Positions 45,357 to 55,051 of a DNA stretch of 64,000 bases are shown piece after piece. Origin of the DNA: Ignavibacteriota bacterium (GTDB lineage Bacteria > Bacteroidota > Ignavibacteria > Ignavibacteriales > Ignavibacteriaceae); assembly GCA_013285405.1 (NCBI GenBank), contig CP053446.1:434001-498000 (forward strand). The letters are read 5' to 3'. A program made the translations under genes and the position numbers. Below the pieces are notes generated by a model. The model was not told the DNA's origin and did not search any database. It saw nothing but the letters and a program-made list of their open reading frames with translations. How positions within the stretch are numbered: the first letter of the stretch is position 1; each line of letters begins with the position of its first letter.

Positions 45357-45426
45357 CTGTTTTTTTAGTTAAAATAAATTTTAAAGTAATGATAATTTTT
45401 ACATTAACTATTATTATGAAACTGGA

Positions 45427-45720
45427 TTATGACTGACGAATTATTCTTGGTGGTGCTTCACAACCAGGATCAATAGTATAGTATTTTGTTGCCCTTCCAC
45501 TTCCTGTAACATTACCTAAACCAAGAGTTGTATTTGAATCAACTGTACCGGTTATTACCGGACTACTATTAAAAAATCCATCCTGATTTGGTACTACAAT
45601 TTTAAATTGTTGATTTTGAACCTCTGTTGCTATTAGTACCGTGTCATTATTCTGAACCTTTGCATCCTGAGCGTGATAACAATTTCCCCATTGTTCGATT
45701 TTTATTACTACTACTGCCAT
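45427..45720 (-). CDS. Small protein with C-terminal APPRII motif, upstream of the HTCC gene
   Basis: 97 residues without a signal peptide, starting MAVVVIKIEQWGNCYHAQDA. The ATG is preceded by an ideal AGGAGGCTAAA, so it is very likely translated. The order DTVLIATEVQNQQFKIVVPN ... YYTIDPGCEAPPRIIRQS mirrors the secreted protein at 38665-39063. Both therefore represent an unrecognised family, one copy exported and one not. Its position directly before the HTCC sensor on the same strand suggests cotranscription. Confidence 0.72.
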   Translation of the reverse strand: MAVVVIKIEQWGNCYHAQDAKVQNNDTVLIATEVQNQQFKIVVPNQDGFFNSSPVITGTVDSNTTLGLGNVTGSGRATKYYTIDPGCEAPPRIIRQS

Positions 45721-46089
45721 TTTAGCCTCCTGATAAATAAATTGAAAATAGTTTGTTAATTCGTAAAAAATAAAAATAGTATTTAATGCAGATGTGATAA
45801 TCCGGTAAGTTGGTCAACCAAACTGATGATGTAAACGAGAACTCCTTCACTACTGGCCTCTTTCAGTTTTATTAAGGAAAGAACTGATTAAACAACTTCA
45901 TCATTCTTTCGTCCTCAATTTAGAAAATCAATACAGTAACAATTTGCTAAACGAGATGTTAAGAAGCAAGTAAAACTTTAAAGAATATTATTTACAGTAA
46001 GCAATCATGTGTAAAATTTACATCAATCTCTTCATCAATTAAAATTCATTATTTAGTTGGTCAGCGAGGTATTCGGGACAAAAAATAAA
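45721..46089. other. Intergenic region upstream of the APPRII/HTCC unit
   Basis: AT-rich with no gene. It holds an imperfect inverted repeat AGTTGGTCAACCAAACT at 45808-45824, about 90 bases before the small gene's start. A partial second copy (TTAGTTGGTCAGC) lies near 46055. These could be an operator, but the evidence is weak. Confidence 0.4.
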
Positions 46090-46125
46090 AAAGCCCCAAT
46101 TCCGGCAGTTGCCGGATGGGGCTTT
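46090..46125 (-). terminator. Terminator after the sorting-domain fragment
   Basis: AAAGCCCCA/TGGGGCTTT encloses a second hairpin TCCGGCAGTTGCCGGA (46101-46116), followed leftwards by T-rich sequence. The inner palindrome matches the repeat at 9454-9473. Confidence 0.85.
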
Positions 46126-46155
46126 TAAACCTGAATCACAAATTATTAATCTGTG

Positions 46156-46353
46156 TTACTTCATCAGCATTAATTTCTTTGATGAATTGTAGTGTGGCGT
46201 CTCTATCCTGTAAACATATACTCCGCTCGATAATTGACTTCCATCAAATACTACTTCATATCTTCCTGCTTTCTGTGTCGTGTTTACTATCGTTGCAACT
46301 TCTTCTCCTAATAAATTATACACAGCAAGTTTTACAAATCCATCTTCAGCTAT
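46156..46353 (-). pseudogene. Detached T9SS sorting-domain fragment
   Basis: The minus strand encodes AEDGFVKLAVYNLLGEEVAT ... SSGVYVYRIETPHYNSSKKLMLMK and a stop. This is the last 65 residues of a sorting domain, without any upstream part. It breaks off abruptly at about 46353 into unrelated AT-rich sequence. The final 50 bases match the gene at 51888 while the rest matches the gene at 48768, so the fragment is a recombinant. Confidence 0.85.
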
Positions 46354-46521
46354 GAAAAAACGCTACTAGAACTTAAGCAACTTTTTCTTTCAATTTAAAT
46401 TTTCATTTTTCAATTTATAAGAGGCGCACAACCTGAACAAATTTTTTGGCATTAAATCAAACCCTAATATTTATTTTGATATTATTCTAACACCATTAAT
46501 TTATAAATGACAAAATTTATT

Positions 46522-47019
46522 TTAATTCCATCTCTCTTCTTTCATCTTTCGGCGTGTTTCTTCTCTTTTCCGCTCTTTATATAGCTCCTGTCCTTCATAT
46601 TCTTCTATCCATTCACCAATAGTACGTTTTAGAAGATAACAATAAAGATAGAATGGAGCCGCTAGAACAATCATCCATCTAACAACAAAAATATCACCAA
46701 AAGAAATGCTGTAAGTAAACAACCACGGTAACACAACCATAACTAAAAAAGCTATAATCCAGGCACGTCGTTTTTCTTTAATTAAAACATATAATATGAA
46801 AAGAGTAGAAATCACGGCAGCACCAACTATTAAACACAGAGGGTAAAAAAATATTTCTGTATTTAATTTAAGACCTCTGGCATATCTGATTATGATAAAT
46901 TGTATAACTGTTATTGGAATAAGGATTGGCAGTGAAACACTTACAAGTAAAAGTAGAATTATTCGAAATCTTTTTACTAAAAAAATATTATAAATTATTT
47001 CTCTCGGTTTTATTTTCAT
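46522..47019 (-). CDS. Four-helix membrane protein, paralogue B (unknown function)
   Basis: 165 residues with about four transmembrane segments (RIILLLLVSVSLPILIPITV, LCLIVGAAVISTLFILYVLI, WIIAFLVMVVLPWLFTYSI, WMIVLAAPFYLYCYLL). A strongly charged C-terminal tail follows (ELYKERKREETRRKMKEERW). It is a tandem paralogue of the next gene: VLIKEKRRAWI matches VLINEKRYGWI, and MVVLPW matches MVVLPY. No known family is recognised. Start MKIKPREI has AAAGAGAA upstream. Confidence 0.75.
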   Translation of the reverse strand: MKIKPREIIYNIFLVKRFRIILLLLVSVSLPILIPITVIQFIIIRYARGLKLNTEIFFYPLCLIVGAAVISTLFILYVLIKEKRRAWIIAFLVMVVLPWLFTYSISFGDIFVVRWMIVLAAPFYLYCYLLKRTIGEWIEEYEGQELYKERKREETRRKMKEERWN

Positions 47020-47046
47020 TTCTCTTTACTTTTTATTAAGAACAAG

Positions 47047-47562
47047 TTATGGACTCCATCTCATTTCATCTTGTTTTCTTTTAATACTTTCACTTTTTTG
47101 TACTTTGTATTCTTCGTGCGCGTAATGGTCTTTAAGCCAATCTGCTATAGAGTATTTTAAAATAAAGCAGTAGAAGTAAAAAAGAATAATCGGCAATAGC
47201 AGCCAGGCACCAAGTAAAACGAAATCATAAAATATTAACAGAATAATTATATAAGGTAAAACAACCATAAAAAAGAAAATAGTAATCCATCCATAACGTT
47301 TTTCATTTATCAATACATAGAAAAGAAAAGGAGTAAAAAGCACAGCAGCGCCAATGATCATCCCTAAAAGAATTTTTAACAGTAAAGCAAAATCAAGACC
47401 CAATCTTGCAATAGCCAAGTTGAATAAAAATATGACTGATAGAGGTAAGGGAATAACAATCTGAACAAATAAAATTTTTCTTAACCTCTCTACTAAATCA
47501 ATATCATGTACTAATTTTTTTATTTTTACACCATCTGTTTGTAGTGCAGTTTTTAAAATCAA
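47047..47562 (-). CDS. Four-helix membrane protein, paralogue A (unknown function)
   Basis: 171 residues with the same layout as its neighbour: four hydrophobic helices, the loop YVLINEKRYGWITIFF, the block LKYSIADWLKDHYAHEEYK and a charged tail ending EMRWSP. The annotated start would be a TTG without a ribosome site. The real start may be different, because homology to paralogue B begins at VKIKKLVHDIDLVERLR. The pair is probably a local duplication, separated by 27 bases. Confidence 0.7.
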   Translation of the reverse strand: MILKTALQTDGVKIKKLVHDIDLVERLRKILFVQIVIPLPLSVIFLFNLAIARLGLDFALLLKILLGMIIGAAVLFTPFLFYVLINEKRYGWITIFFFMVVLPYIIILLIFYDFVLLGAWLLLPIILFYFYCFILKYSIADWLKDHYAHEEYKVQKSESIKRKQDEMRWSP

Positions 47563-47603
47563 ATGAATTAAAACATAAACAGTGCCATGATAGAATTAAT
47601 ATA

Positions 47604-47627
47604 AAATGCCCCGTAATTGGGGCATTT
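47604..47627 (-). terminator. Terminator of the broken T9SS gene
   Basis: AAATGCCCC/GGGGCATTT, a perfect 9-bp stem with a 6-base loop, 34 bases past the stop. Confidence 0.82.
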
Positions 47628-47661
47628 AAAATTTGATTCTATTATATGTCGGAAATATGGA

Positions 47662-48400
47662 TTACTTTATTACCATTAGTTTCTTGATAGAACTGAAGTT
47701 GTTAGTTTGCAATCTATAGATATACATACCGCTTGGCAAATCTGCGGCATTAAATTGCACTGCATAATTCCCAGCCACTTGTCCCGTTTCTACTAATACT
47801 GCTACTTCTTCTCCCAGTATATTGTAAACAGCAAGTTTTACCATTCCATCATCTGCTAATGCGTACTTTATATTTGTACTTGGATTGAACGGATTAGGAT
47901 AATTTTGTTCAAGAATATAATCTGTAGGTATTTCAGAACTAACCAGTTGAACTTCTTTAGGATAATTCAAACATAATTCATCTTGAACAACCAGATAAGC
48001 TGCACCCATTGGTTCCCCTAAACAGGTCCAGTTTATGTACATATAAATTACAAAAATTTCGACATGGTCTCTTGACGAACATTGAAACACGGTCCATAAT
48101 AAAAAGCCCAAGTTGCATACTGTCCAATCCAACCTTGTGTACTTGCCACAGTCGCTCCATTAACTTTCACATTTAAACTACAGGCATACCAAACAAATCC
48201 ACCATACTCACAAGGTACAGTGAAATTGTATGCATCGACCGCACACCGATAAGACCCTCCTGCATAAAAATCACAGTATTCAGTACCGACCACTGGGTCA
48301 TCCATAAAAATCACAAATGCATTCCTCCTTGTGCAAAGGAATCAGGTACAAAAATAAAAGTTATGAAAAATAAAAAAAGCAAAGGTATTAAGTGTTTCAT
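47662..48400 (-). pseudogene. Secreted T9SS cargo gene broken by two frameshifts
   Basis: A strong GGAGG and ATG at 48400 start a good signal peptide (MKHLIPLLFLFFITF ... SFAQGG), which meets a stop at 48311. One base of shift restores AFVIFMDDPVVGTEYCDFYAGG, an extracellular domain with many cysteines. A second shift near 48060-48090 leads into NWTCLGEPMGAAYLVV and a full sorting domain (YILEQNYPNPFNPSTNIKYA ... SIKKLMVIK). As sequenced no complete product can be made. The sorting domain is of a different subtype from the ones to the right. Confidence 0.85.
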
Positions 48401-48713
48401 AGAACCTCCAGGATTATTAGTTAAATAAAACGTTAATTAAGGAGAAAACTCTATAAACATTAATTGATACGCTTAATTATTAAACGTAGTTTGAATTCAA
48501 GCTATCTATTCTAAATAATATAACCTTTATTAAATATCCTAAATACACTGATGAAGAATTATGCCAAGATCATTATTAAAATGTTACTTGGATTTTTTTT
48601 TAATAAGATTATGTTTTTAATTTTCAAAGGTTCAAATTGAAATTTAAAACAACAGATTCAGCGTTAAGTTAGTCGTTTGACAATAAACACTTTTCAATCG
48701 CACAAATTAAAAG
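48401..48713. other. Intergenic region, no feature recognised
   Basis: About 310 AT-rich bases upstream of the broken gene. They should hold its promoter; I see no open frame or clear repeat. Confidence 0.55.
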
Positions 48714-48733
48714 AGCCCCGTGTAATCGGGGCT
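48714..48733 (-). terminator. Terminator of the 951-residue BNR protein gene
   Basis: AGCCCCG/CGGGGCT with a 6-base loop, with T-rich sequence on the downstream (left) side. Confidence 0.82.
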
Positions 48734-48767
48734 TTTAAATAAATTAAATCAAATAATTGCTTCGCTG

Positions 48768-51569
48768 TTATTTCATCAACATCAGTTTCTTTGATGATGT
48801 GAAGTTTGCTGTCTCTATCCTGTAAACATATACTCCGCTCGATAATTGACTTCCATCAAATACTACTTCATATCTTCCTGCCTTCTGTGTCGTGTTTACT
48901 ATCGTTGCAACTTCTTCTCCTAATAAATTATACACAGCAAGTTTTACAAATCCATCTTCTGCTACAGAATATTTAATTGTTGTTGATGGATTAAATGGAT
49001 TAGGATAGTTTTGTTCTAAACTATACTCAAGAGGCAGTTCAACTTCTACATTTACTTCCGATGAATATGTGTATGTTCCATCAAAATCAATCTGCTTTAG
49101 TCTATATGTATAGTTTCCTGTTTCCAATTTTTCATCTGTGAATGAATATGCTTTGGGTTCGGTTGTTGTACCGAATCCTGCTACAAATCCAATTTGTTCA
49201 AATGAACCATTGGATAATTTTCTCTCAACTTCAAATCCCTGATTATTCGTTTCGGTTGCAGTTGACCAGTTTAACTCAACTTCATTCTCAACTGAAATTG
49301 CTGTGAATGATGTGAGTTCTACCGGAACAACCCAATCAAGACACATATTATCCCATGCTATAAGATCAATATTGAAAGAATAACCGTTATAAGTAATTTC
49401 AAGCTGAGCATTAGAAGCTCCTGAAGCCGGAGTTGTAAAACTTCCGGTTTCAACCTGCGGGCCTATGTTACCTGTTGGATCTGAATAGGTAACCAAAGTT
49501 GTCGAGGTGGCGCCACCATCATAAGTAATTCCCACAGTTACAACTCCGCTGGGATTCGCATAAAAGTCCAAATAGAAATTGAATGTGTAGTTGGTCAGTG
49601 TATTATTCAGCAACGGAATTGGAACAGATCTGACTTTTGATACCCCTGTAAATGATGGTGACCAACTCATATAGAGTTCTGGTGGTGTTCCACCAGCCTG
49701 GCTTGTATTTGATGCAGACCAATTTGTCATTCCCGATGGACCAACTATAGTCCAGTTATTAAGACTTGCAAAATCATCACACCAGAAATTCAAGTTAGGA
49801 TCCTGCATAGTGGTGAATGACCACATTGGTCCGGCAACAGTACAGGTATCATTCTTACCTTTAATCTGCCATGCATAATTTGTGTTATAAGTTAAAGGTT
49901 CAAATGACGCTAATGAAAGTGAAGTAATCGGTGCGCCATTATACACCTGATTTAAATTTCCTACTGTTCCAAACCAGACTTCCATCAATGTTGCGCCGGC
50001 ACCGTTTGTCCAGTTTAACGTGTTTCCAGTAAGTGGTAAACCGGTTGCACCATTAGCGGGACTTGGATTAGATGGAGGATCAATTGGACAAGGAGGTCCA
50101 AATTCAACAGATGCAGTCCAGGCTTGATAGTGGTCGCTTCCAAGTCTGTTATCTGCCCAAAACGGAAACGCCATATCACCTAATGCAGCAACTCCAATAT
50201 AGTCACCGGCATAGCCGCCAGCTAAACCATTAATTGGTGTTGGTGTATGTGGTTGATCGCTGACTTCAAAATTTTCAAAAGTGATTCCGCCATTAACTGA
50301 ACTTGCCATATAAACTTCAGCCTGGCTATTAGGAACATCACGGCTATCATAAAAAATTAAAATCAATCGACCGGTTACCTGGTCAACAGTACTCCAGGCA
50401 TAGTATTGATCTTTACCATTATTAAGTGCATCATCGTTTACACGAACCGGTGCAGACCATGTTGCCCCATTATCAGTTGATTTAATTATAACGATGTCAG
50501 GATCACTTCCGGCAGGTGCAACACCGCGTTGCGGCCAGGTAATATAAATTGTTCCGTTATTCGGTCCACCGGATCTGTCAACAGTCATCGAAGGAAAAGA
50601 TGATACTCTTATTCCATTTTTGCTTGAGAGGTTGCCTCTGATTCCAAAGTTAACATTTTGATACGCACGAAGGTGAGTCCAAGTTACTCCTCCATCAGTA
50701 GATTTTGAAAAACCAATTGCATCTTCACCATCAGTCCAGTTTGCATCATAAATTACATAAGTAACATACACTTCACCATTAGGACCGGTTTGAACGTTAG
50801 CACCCTGAGCGAATGCACTTCCCAAAGGTGTTAGCGTACCTGAAATATTAATTGATGAACTCCAATTAACTCCAAAGTTAGTTGAGTAACGTAAGACTAC
50901 TTCACCATCTGTAGCCCCTCCAAAATCTGTCCACACACAATATGCTCTATGGAGATAGGGACTTGTTGGAGTTTTATCAACCATAAAATGATTTTTATCG
51001 GCGACTTGACCGGGGTTTGGTGCAACAGTATGTGTAGTCCAGTTTACACCATTGTTAGTTGATACAGAAACACCCTGACCATACGAATTAGTGATATAAT
51101 TTTCATAAAATCTGCCATCCTGCCCGATTACCGAAGCAGGGTCGCCTGAATTCGTACCAAATGGCGGATTATCAAAACCGGTCCAGTTTACACTACCATC
51201 TAACGACCAATAAACTCCTGTTCCCCATAAAGTACCTGCACCAGGCCAAGTTGTTGCGTTTGAAGATCCGAAAACGATACTCTGGTTTGTCGGATGAACA
51301 TCAATGCTAAGTTCAGATTGTGTTGTGTTGCCTGGTTTAACTCTAAAATTTGGTCCCACAGTTGCATCTGTATTTCCAAAATATCTGGTAATTTGTTCTG
51401 CAGGAACCCAATTGCTGGGTGGTACATCAATTTTAGCATTTCCTCTTGGATCAAGTTTCACCACAGACCATATACGTGGATCATCGATGCCTCCTTGTGC
51501 AAATAAAATTCTACTGCCAGCACTTAATAATAATAAAAGTGCAAGAAGTAATGTAGAACGCTTCTTCAT
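48768..51569 (-). CDS. Secreted BNR/sialidase-like propeller protein with T9SS sorting domain
   Basis: The ATG at 51569 (MKKRSTLLLALLLLLSAG), preceded by GGAGAT, gives 933 residues. After the signal peptide comes a BNR-repeat beta-propeller (about 40-460) with Asp-box-like motifs (STNNGVNWTTH, STDGGVTWTH, STDNGATWS). An Ig-like module follows (about 490-590, PSNPSPANGATGLPLTGNTL), then a jelly-roll-like module (WCDDFASLNNWTIVGPSG). The last part is PVELTSFTA plus a T9SS sorting domain ending KKLMLMK. Catalytic sialidase residues are not evident, so carbohydrate binding or hydrolysis is only possible. The Ig-like module is shared with 56530-59385 and the jelly-roll module with 51888-54863. Confidence 0.85.
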   Translation of the reverse strand: MKKRSTLLLALLLLLSAGSRILFAQGGIDDPRIWSVVKLDPRGNAKIDVPPSNWVPAEQITRYFGNTDATVGPNFRVKPGNTTQSELSIDVHPTNQSIVFGSSNATTWPGAGTLWGTGVYWSLDGSVNWTGFDNPPFGTNSGDPASVIGQDGRFYENYITNSYGQGVSVSTNNGVNWTTHTVAPNPGQVADKNHFMVDKTPTSPYLHRAYCVWTDFGGATDGEVVLRYSTNFGVNWSSSINISGTLTPLGSAFAQGANVQTGPNGEVYVTYVIYDANWTDGEDAIGFSKSTDGGVTWTHLRAYQNVNFGIRGNLSSKNGIRVSSFPSMTVDRSGGPNNGTIYITWPQRGVAPAGSDPDIVIIKSTDNGATWSAPVRVNDDALNNGKDQYYAWSTVDQVTGRLILIFYDSRDVPNSQAEVYMASSVNGGITFENFEVSDQPHTPTPINGLAGGYAGDYIGVAALGDMAFPFWADNRLGSDHYQAWTASVEFGPPCPIDPPSNPSPANGATGLPLTGNTLNWTNGAGATLMEVWFGTVGNLNQVYNGAPITSLSLASFEPLTYNTNYAWQIKGKNDTCTVAGPMWSFTTMQDPNLNFWCDDFASLNNWTIVGPSGMTNWSASNTSQAGGTPPELYMSWSPSFTGVSKVRSVPIPLLNNTLTNYTFNFYLDFYANPSGVVTVGITYDGGATSTTLVTYSDPTGNIGPQVETGSFTTPASGASNAQLEITYNGYSFNIDLIAWDNMCLDWVVPVELTSFTAISVENEVELNWSTATETNNQGFEVERKLSNGSFEQIGFVAGFGTTTEPKAYSFTDEKLETGNYTYRLKQIDFDGTYTYSSEVNVEVELPLEYSLEQNYPNPFNPSTTIKYSVAEDGFVKLAVYNLLGEEVATIVNTTQKAGRYEVVFDGSQLSSGVYVYRIETANFTSSKKLMLMK

Positions 51570-51820
51570 TAGATCTCCATTTATAATTAATGATATGTTG
51601 ATTATTGAATTATATTTATTCAAGCTAAGCTGATTTGAATCTTTTTCCCACCCTATAATTTGAGAAATTATTTATTAACGCGAGTAAGAAGTGAATAATG
51701 ATAAACTCAATTTTAATTAATAATAAAATAAAGTTGAGTAAACATAAATAATTCCGATGATAAAATGCTAATTAATTTTAGCGTATTCTTTTGCTTTATC
51801 AAGATGTTCTAAAAATTAAA

Positions 51821-51856
51821 AAAGCCCCAATTCCAGCAGTTGCAGTATGGGGCTTT
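51821..51856 (-). terminator. Terminator of the metallopeptidase gene
   Basis: AAAGCCCCA/TGGGGCTTT with an 18-base interior. It is homologous to the terminator at 46090-46125, but its inner palindrome has decayed (CCAGCAGTTGCAGT). Confidence 0.8.
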
Positions 51857-51887
51857 TAAATATGTATCACAGATTATTTAATCTGTG

Positions 51888-54863
51888 TTACTTCATCAGC
51901 ATTAATTTCTTTGATGAATTGTAGTGTGGCGTCTCTATCCTGTAAATATATACTCCACTCGATAATCTACTTGCATTGAAATTGATTTCATATCTTCCGG
52001 CTTTCTGTACATTATTTACTATTGTTGCTACTTCTTCTCCTAATAAATTATACACTGCAAGTTTTACAAATCCATCTTCAGCTACAGAATATTTTATCGT
52101 TGTTGTTGGATTGAATGGATTAGGATAGTTTTGATCCAGACTATATTCTAACGGTAATTCTACTTCAACATTCACTTCCGATGAATATGTGTATGTTCCA
52201 TCGAAATCAATCTGCTTTAGTCTATATGTATAGTTTCCTGTTTCCAACTTTGTATCAGTGAATGAATATGCTTTTGGTTCAGTTGTCGTTCCGAATCCTG
52301 CCACAAATCCTATCCGTTCATAGGAACCACTTGTTGACATTCGTTCTATTTGGAATCCCTGGTTGTTTAACTCTGTTGCAGTTATCCAGTTTAGTTTCAC
52401 TTCATCTCCATTTGATAATGCTGTAAATGATGTCAACTCAACAGGAACAACATAACTCAGGCACATATTATCCCAATAAATATAATCTATGTTGAAAGAA
52501 TATCCGTCATATGAAACTTCCAGTTGAGTGTTTGCTGCACCATTTGATGGCGTAGTGAAATTTCCAGTCATTAATTGTGGGCCTACATTGCTAGTTGGAT
52601 CTGATAGTGTGTAAATCGGTGTTGAGGTTGTGCCACCATCATAAGTAACTGCAACAGTTAATACACCACTCGGGTTAGCATACCAATCAAGATAGAAGTT
52701 AAATGAATAATACACTAATTGATTGTTCGGGAGGGGGATCATTGTTGAACGAATTTTTGATAGACCTGTAAATGAAGGTGACCAGCTCATCCTCAATTCA
52801 GGCGCTGTTCCACCTGCATTTGATGAATTATTTGATGACCAGTTGGTTGTTCCAAATGGACCAACTGCAGTCCAATTGCTGAAATTAATAAATGCATCAC
52901 ACCATTCGACTACGTTTGGATCTGTAACTGTTATATAATTAGCCTTAACTTCAGAAGAATAATTAGTTCCGTCAGAAACTGTAAGCTTTACTGTGTAATA
53001 TCCAAAATTAGTATAAGTCCAGGATGGATTTTGTGTTGTTGCATCAACTGTCCCGTTATTATCAAAATCCCATTCCCAGGAAATAATAGGATTCGGTTGT
53101 GAGATAGATAGATCAGTAAAATTAACGGTTAATGGAGCCGGACCGCTCGTAACATCTGCTGTAAAATCAGCATTAATCGGTCCTTCAATATATCCTCTGT
53201 CTGCAAACACAGGAATAATCTGAGCAAGATGACTGCCCGAATAGAAAAGCTGATCTGCAGCAATGAACGCATTTGCAGCATCAACCTGCCCGGAAGAACT
53301 GTTTAACATTGACAATGCCTCCAGAAAGTTTTTATCAGTTGGAGTTCTACCTATTAGATCATAAATAGACATTAATGATGAAGCCCACATTTGCCCATCA
53401 GTATGAATCGTGCCAGTTAATCCTTCTGGATAGTGTGCAGTATAGTTTACAATTCTTCCAGCCCAAAATGGATTATGACCATCCCAAATAAATACCCAAT
53501 TATAAGCTGGGTTAGAAGAGTTCCAATATCCAGTACTTCTTACATAAGATGTTGCCCAATAGTCTCCACTTCCTTCACTCAAGCCCTCAACTTGAGATAA
53601 ACTACCAACTGTTAACCAATCGTGAAGACCATGACCAAGTTCGTGTAAAACTACACCAAGGTCCTCTGCATCATCAACACCACCATCGCCATAAGCAATA
53701 CTTCCTGTTGAAGTAATATAATGAGAGTTATCACTGCCACTTAATCCGTGCGGATCGAATCTTACTCCGCCGGTGTATTGATATGGAGTAAGTGGATAAC
53801 TTAATGAAATATTTATCCATCTCATTGAATTATCAATATGGTAGTACACATTAGCAGCTTCAAAGTTGTCACTGAATCTTGTAAAAAAGAAATCACTGGT
53901 TGCGTTTGTATGTAATCCGGTATTTGGGGATTCAAAATCTCTTATCTCTGCCCAAGGCCCTTTCAAGATATAAACTCCACCTTCAAAAGAAATATCTTTT
54001 AATGTTCGCAATGCACGATGAAAAGTAAGTGAATCAGAATCTGCATCATTATTATCAACAAAGCCGGTAGTTCCATAGGTTGTTCTGGCGTGTGTTATTG
54101 GATCAGGATCAAAAACATATCCGGCTCCATCTACTAATTGCGGATTTTCATTCATTGGTTTGTGATAGCAAGCTATATCTTCAACTCTGAAAATTTCTCC
54201 GGTCTTAGCATCCACAAGTATTTGCCATTCGCCAAAAACTTCTTCAGCAGGAATTAATGTTACAACTTGTGCGAGTCTGAATTCTCCTTTGTTGTAATAA
54301 ATGCCGGGCTCACTTTTTTCAAATACAATTGACCCCTTAATACCCAGATAATCTTTGGCTGAAATTAATGCCTGCTGTGAACTGATGTTCATCTCATCAA
54401 AATTATTTTGACCTTTCGAGTTGTATGCAATCCTCGATCCATTTGTAACAAACACTACACGGTTATCTTTGCTGATGGTTACATTTATACGGGAATTAAG
54501 TACAGGATAATTTGCAACGTATTGATCGAAGTGAACGTGATATCCACCAGGAGTTTCTTTTGTCGTCAGATATCTGAGTTCAGATAAATCTGCTGATAGT
54601 TTTAATATGTTATGATTTTCCTGCAGAAATTGTCTCGCCATTTTTTCCGGAGTATCCGGAATAACAGAATAGTTTGGTTTGTATAGTGCCACAGGTACAC
54701 CAGTGACCTGATTTATTCTCATATTATTTTCAACAAAAGTAGCTTCAGCTTCATCCGGTATTATTTGTAATGATGAATTGCCCGAAGCTTTTTGTGCAAA
54801 TGAAACATTAAATACGAGAAGAACAAAAATCAACGCGAAAAATTTTTGAAGTAAGTTATTCAT
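51888..54863 (-). CDS. Secreted M36 (fungalysin-like) zinc metallopeptidase with PKD and T9SS domains
   Basis: A 991-residue exported protease. The signal peptide is followed by an FTP-type propeptide (about 60-225, GGYHVHFDQYVANYPVLNSR). The catalytic domain has HELGH at 407-411 and the third ligand E430 in EGLSEGSGDYWA, the fungalysin/M36 arrangement. A PKD domain follows (about 565-650, ADFTADVTSGPAPLTVNFTD). A jelly-roll-like module (WCDAFINFSNWTAVGPFG), PVELTSFTA and the sorting domain ending KKLMLMK complete it. The propeptide should keep it inactive until export by the T9SS. GAGGTG precedes the ATG. The role is probably extracellular protein degradation. Confidence 0.9.
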   Translation of the reverse strand: MNNLLQKFFALIFVLLVFNVSFAQKASGNSSLQIIPDEAEATFVENNMRINQVTGVPVALYKPNYSVIPDTPEKMARQFLQENHNILKLSADLSELRYLTTKETPGGYHVHFDQYVANYPVLNSRINVTISKDNRVVFVTNGSRIAYNSKGQNNFDEMNISSQQALISAKDYLGIKGSIVFEKSEPGIYYNKGEFRLAQVVTLIPAEEVFGEWQILVDAKTGEIFRVEDIACYHKPMNENPQLVDGAGYVFDPDPITHARTTYGTTGFVDNNDADSDSLTFHRALRTLKDISFEGGVYILKGPWAEIRDFESPNTGLHTNATSDFFFTRFSDNFEAANVYYHIDNSMRWINISLSYPLTPYQYTGGVRFDPHGLSGSDNSHYITSTGSIAYGDGGVDDAEDLGVVLHELGHGLHDWLTVGSLSQVEGLSEGSGDYWATSYVRSTGYWNSSNPAYNWVFIWDGHNPFWAGRIVNYTAHYPEGLTGTIHTDGQMWASSLMSIYDLIGRTPTDKNFLEALSMLNSSSGQVDAANAFIAADQLFYSGSHLAQIIPVFADRGYIEGPINADFTADVTSGPAPLTVNFTDLSISQPNPIISWEWDFDNNGTVDATTQNPSWTYTNFGYYTVKLTVSDGTNYSSEVKANYITVTDPNVVEWCDAFINFSNWTAVGPFGTTNWSSNNSSNAGGTAPELRMSWSPSFTGLSKIRSTMIPLPNNQLVYYSFNFYLDWYANPSGVLTVAVTYDGGTTSTPIYTLSDPTSNVGPQLMTGNFTTPSNGAANTQLEVSYDGYSFNIDYIYWDNMCLSYVVPVELTSFTALSNGDEVKLNWITATELNNQGFQIERMSTSGSYERIGFVAGFGTTTEPKAYSFTDTKLETGNYTYRLKQIDFDGTYTYSSEVNVEVELPLEYSLDQNYPNPFNPTTTIKYSVAEDGFVKLAVYNLLGEEVATIVNNVQKAGRYEINFNASRLSSGVYIYRIETPHYNSSKKLMLMK

Positions 54864-55051
54864 TTTTTACACCTCGATTGTATAGAGTTAATATATTAAT
54901 TAATAAATATTTTGATTTTGAATAATTAAAATTATGGTAATTAATTTTCATCTGGTAATTATTTTTTTACTGAAAGTCTGAGCCTTTCTGAAATATCTAA
55001 AAAATTAACAGTATCCATATAATTTTTTAGTAACAACCTTCAGAAAAAATC

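Noticed and set aside
45808..45824. Operator for the HTCC gene (AGTTGGTCAACCAAACT)
   Set aside because: The inverted repeat is imperfect, has only a partial second copy and does not match the motif at the lipoprotein operon; kept only as a note in the intergenic entry.
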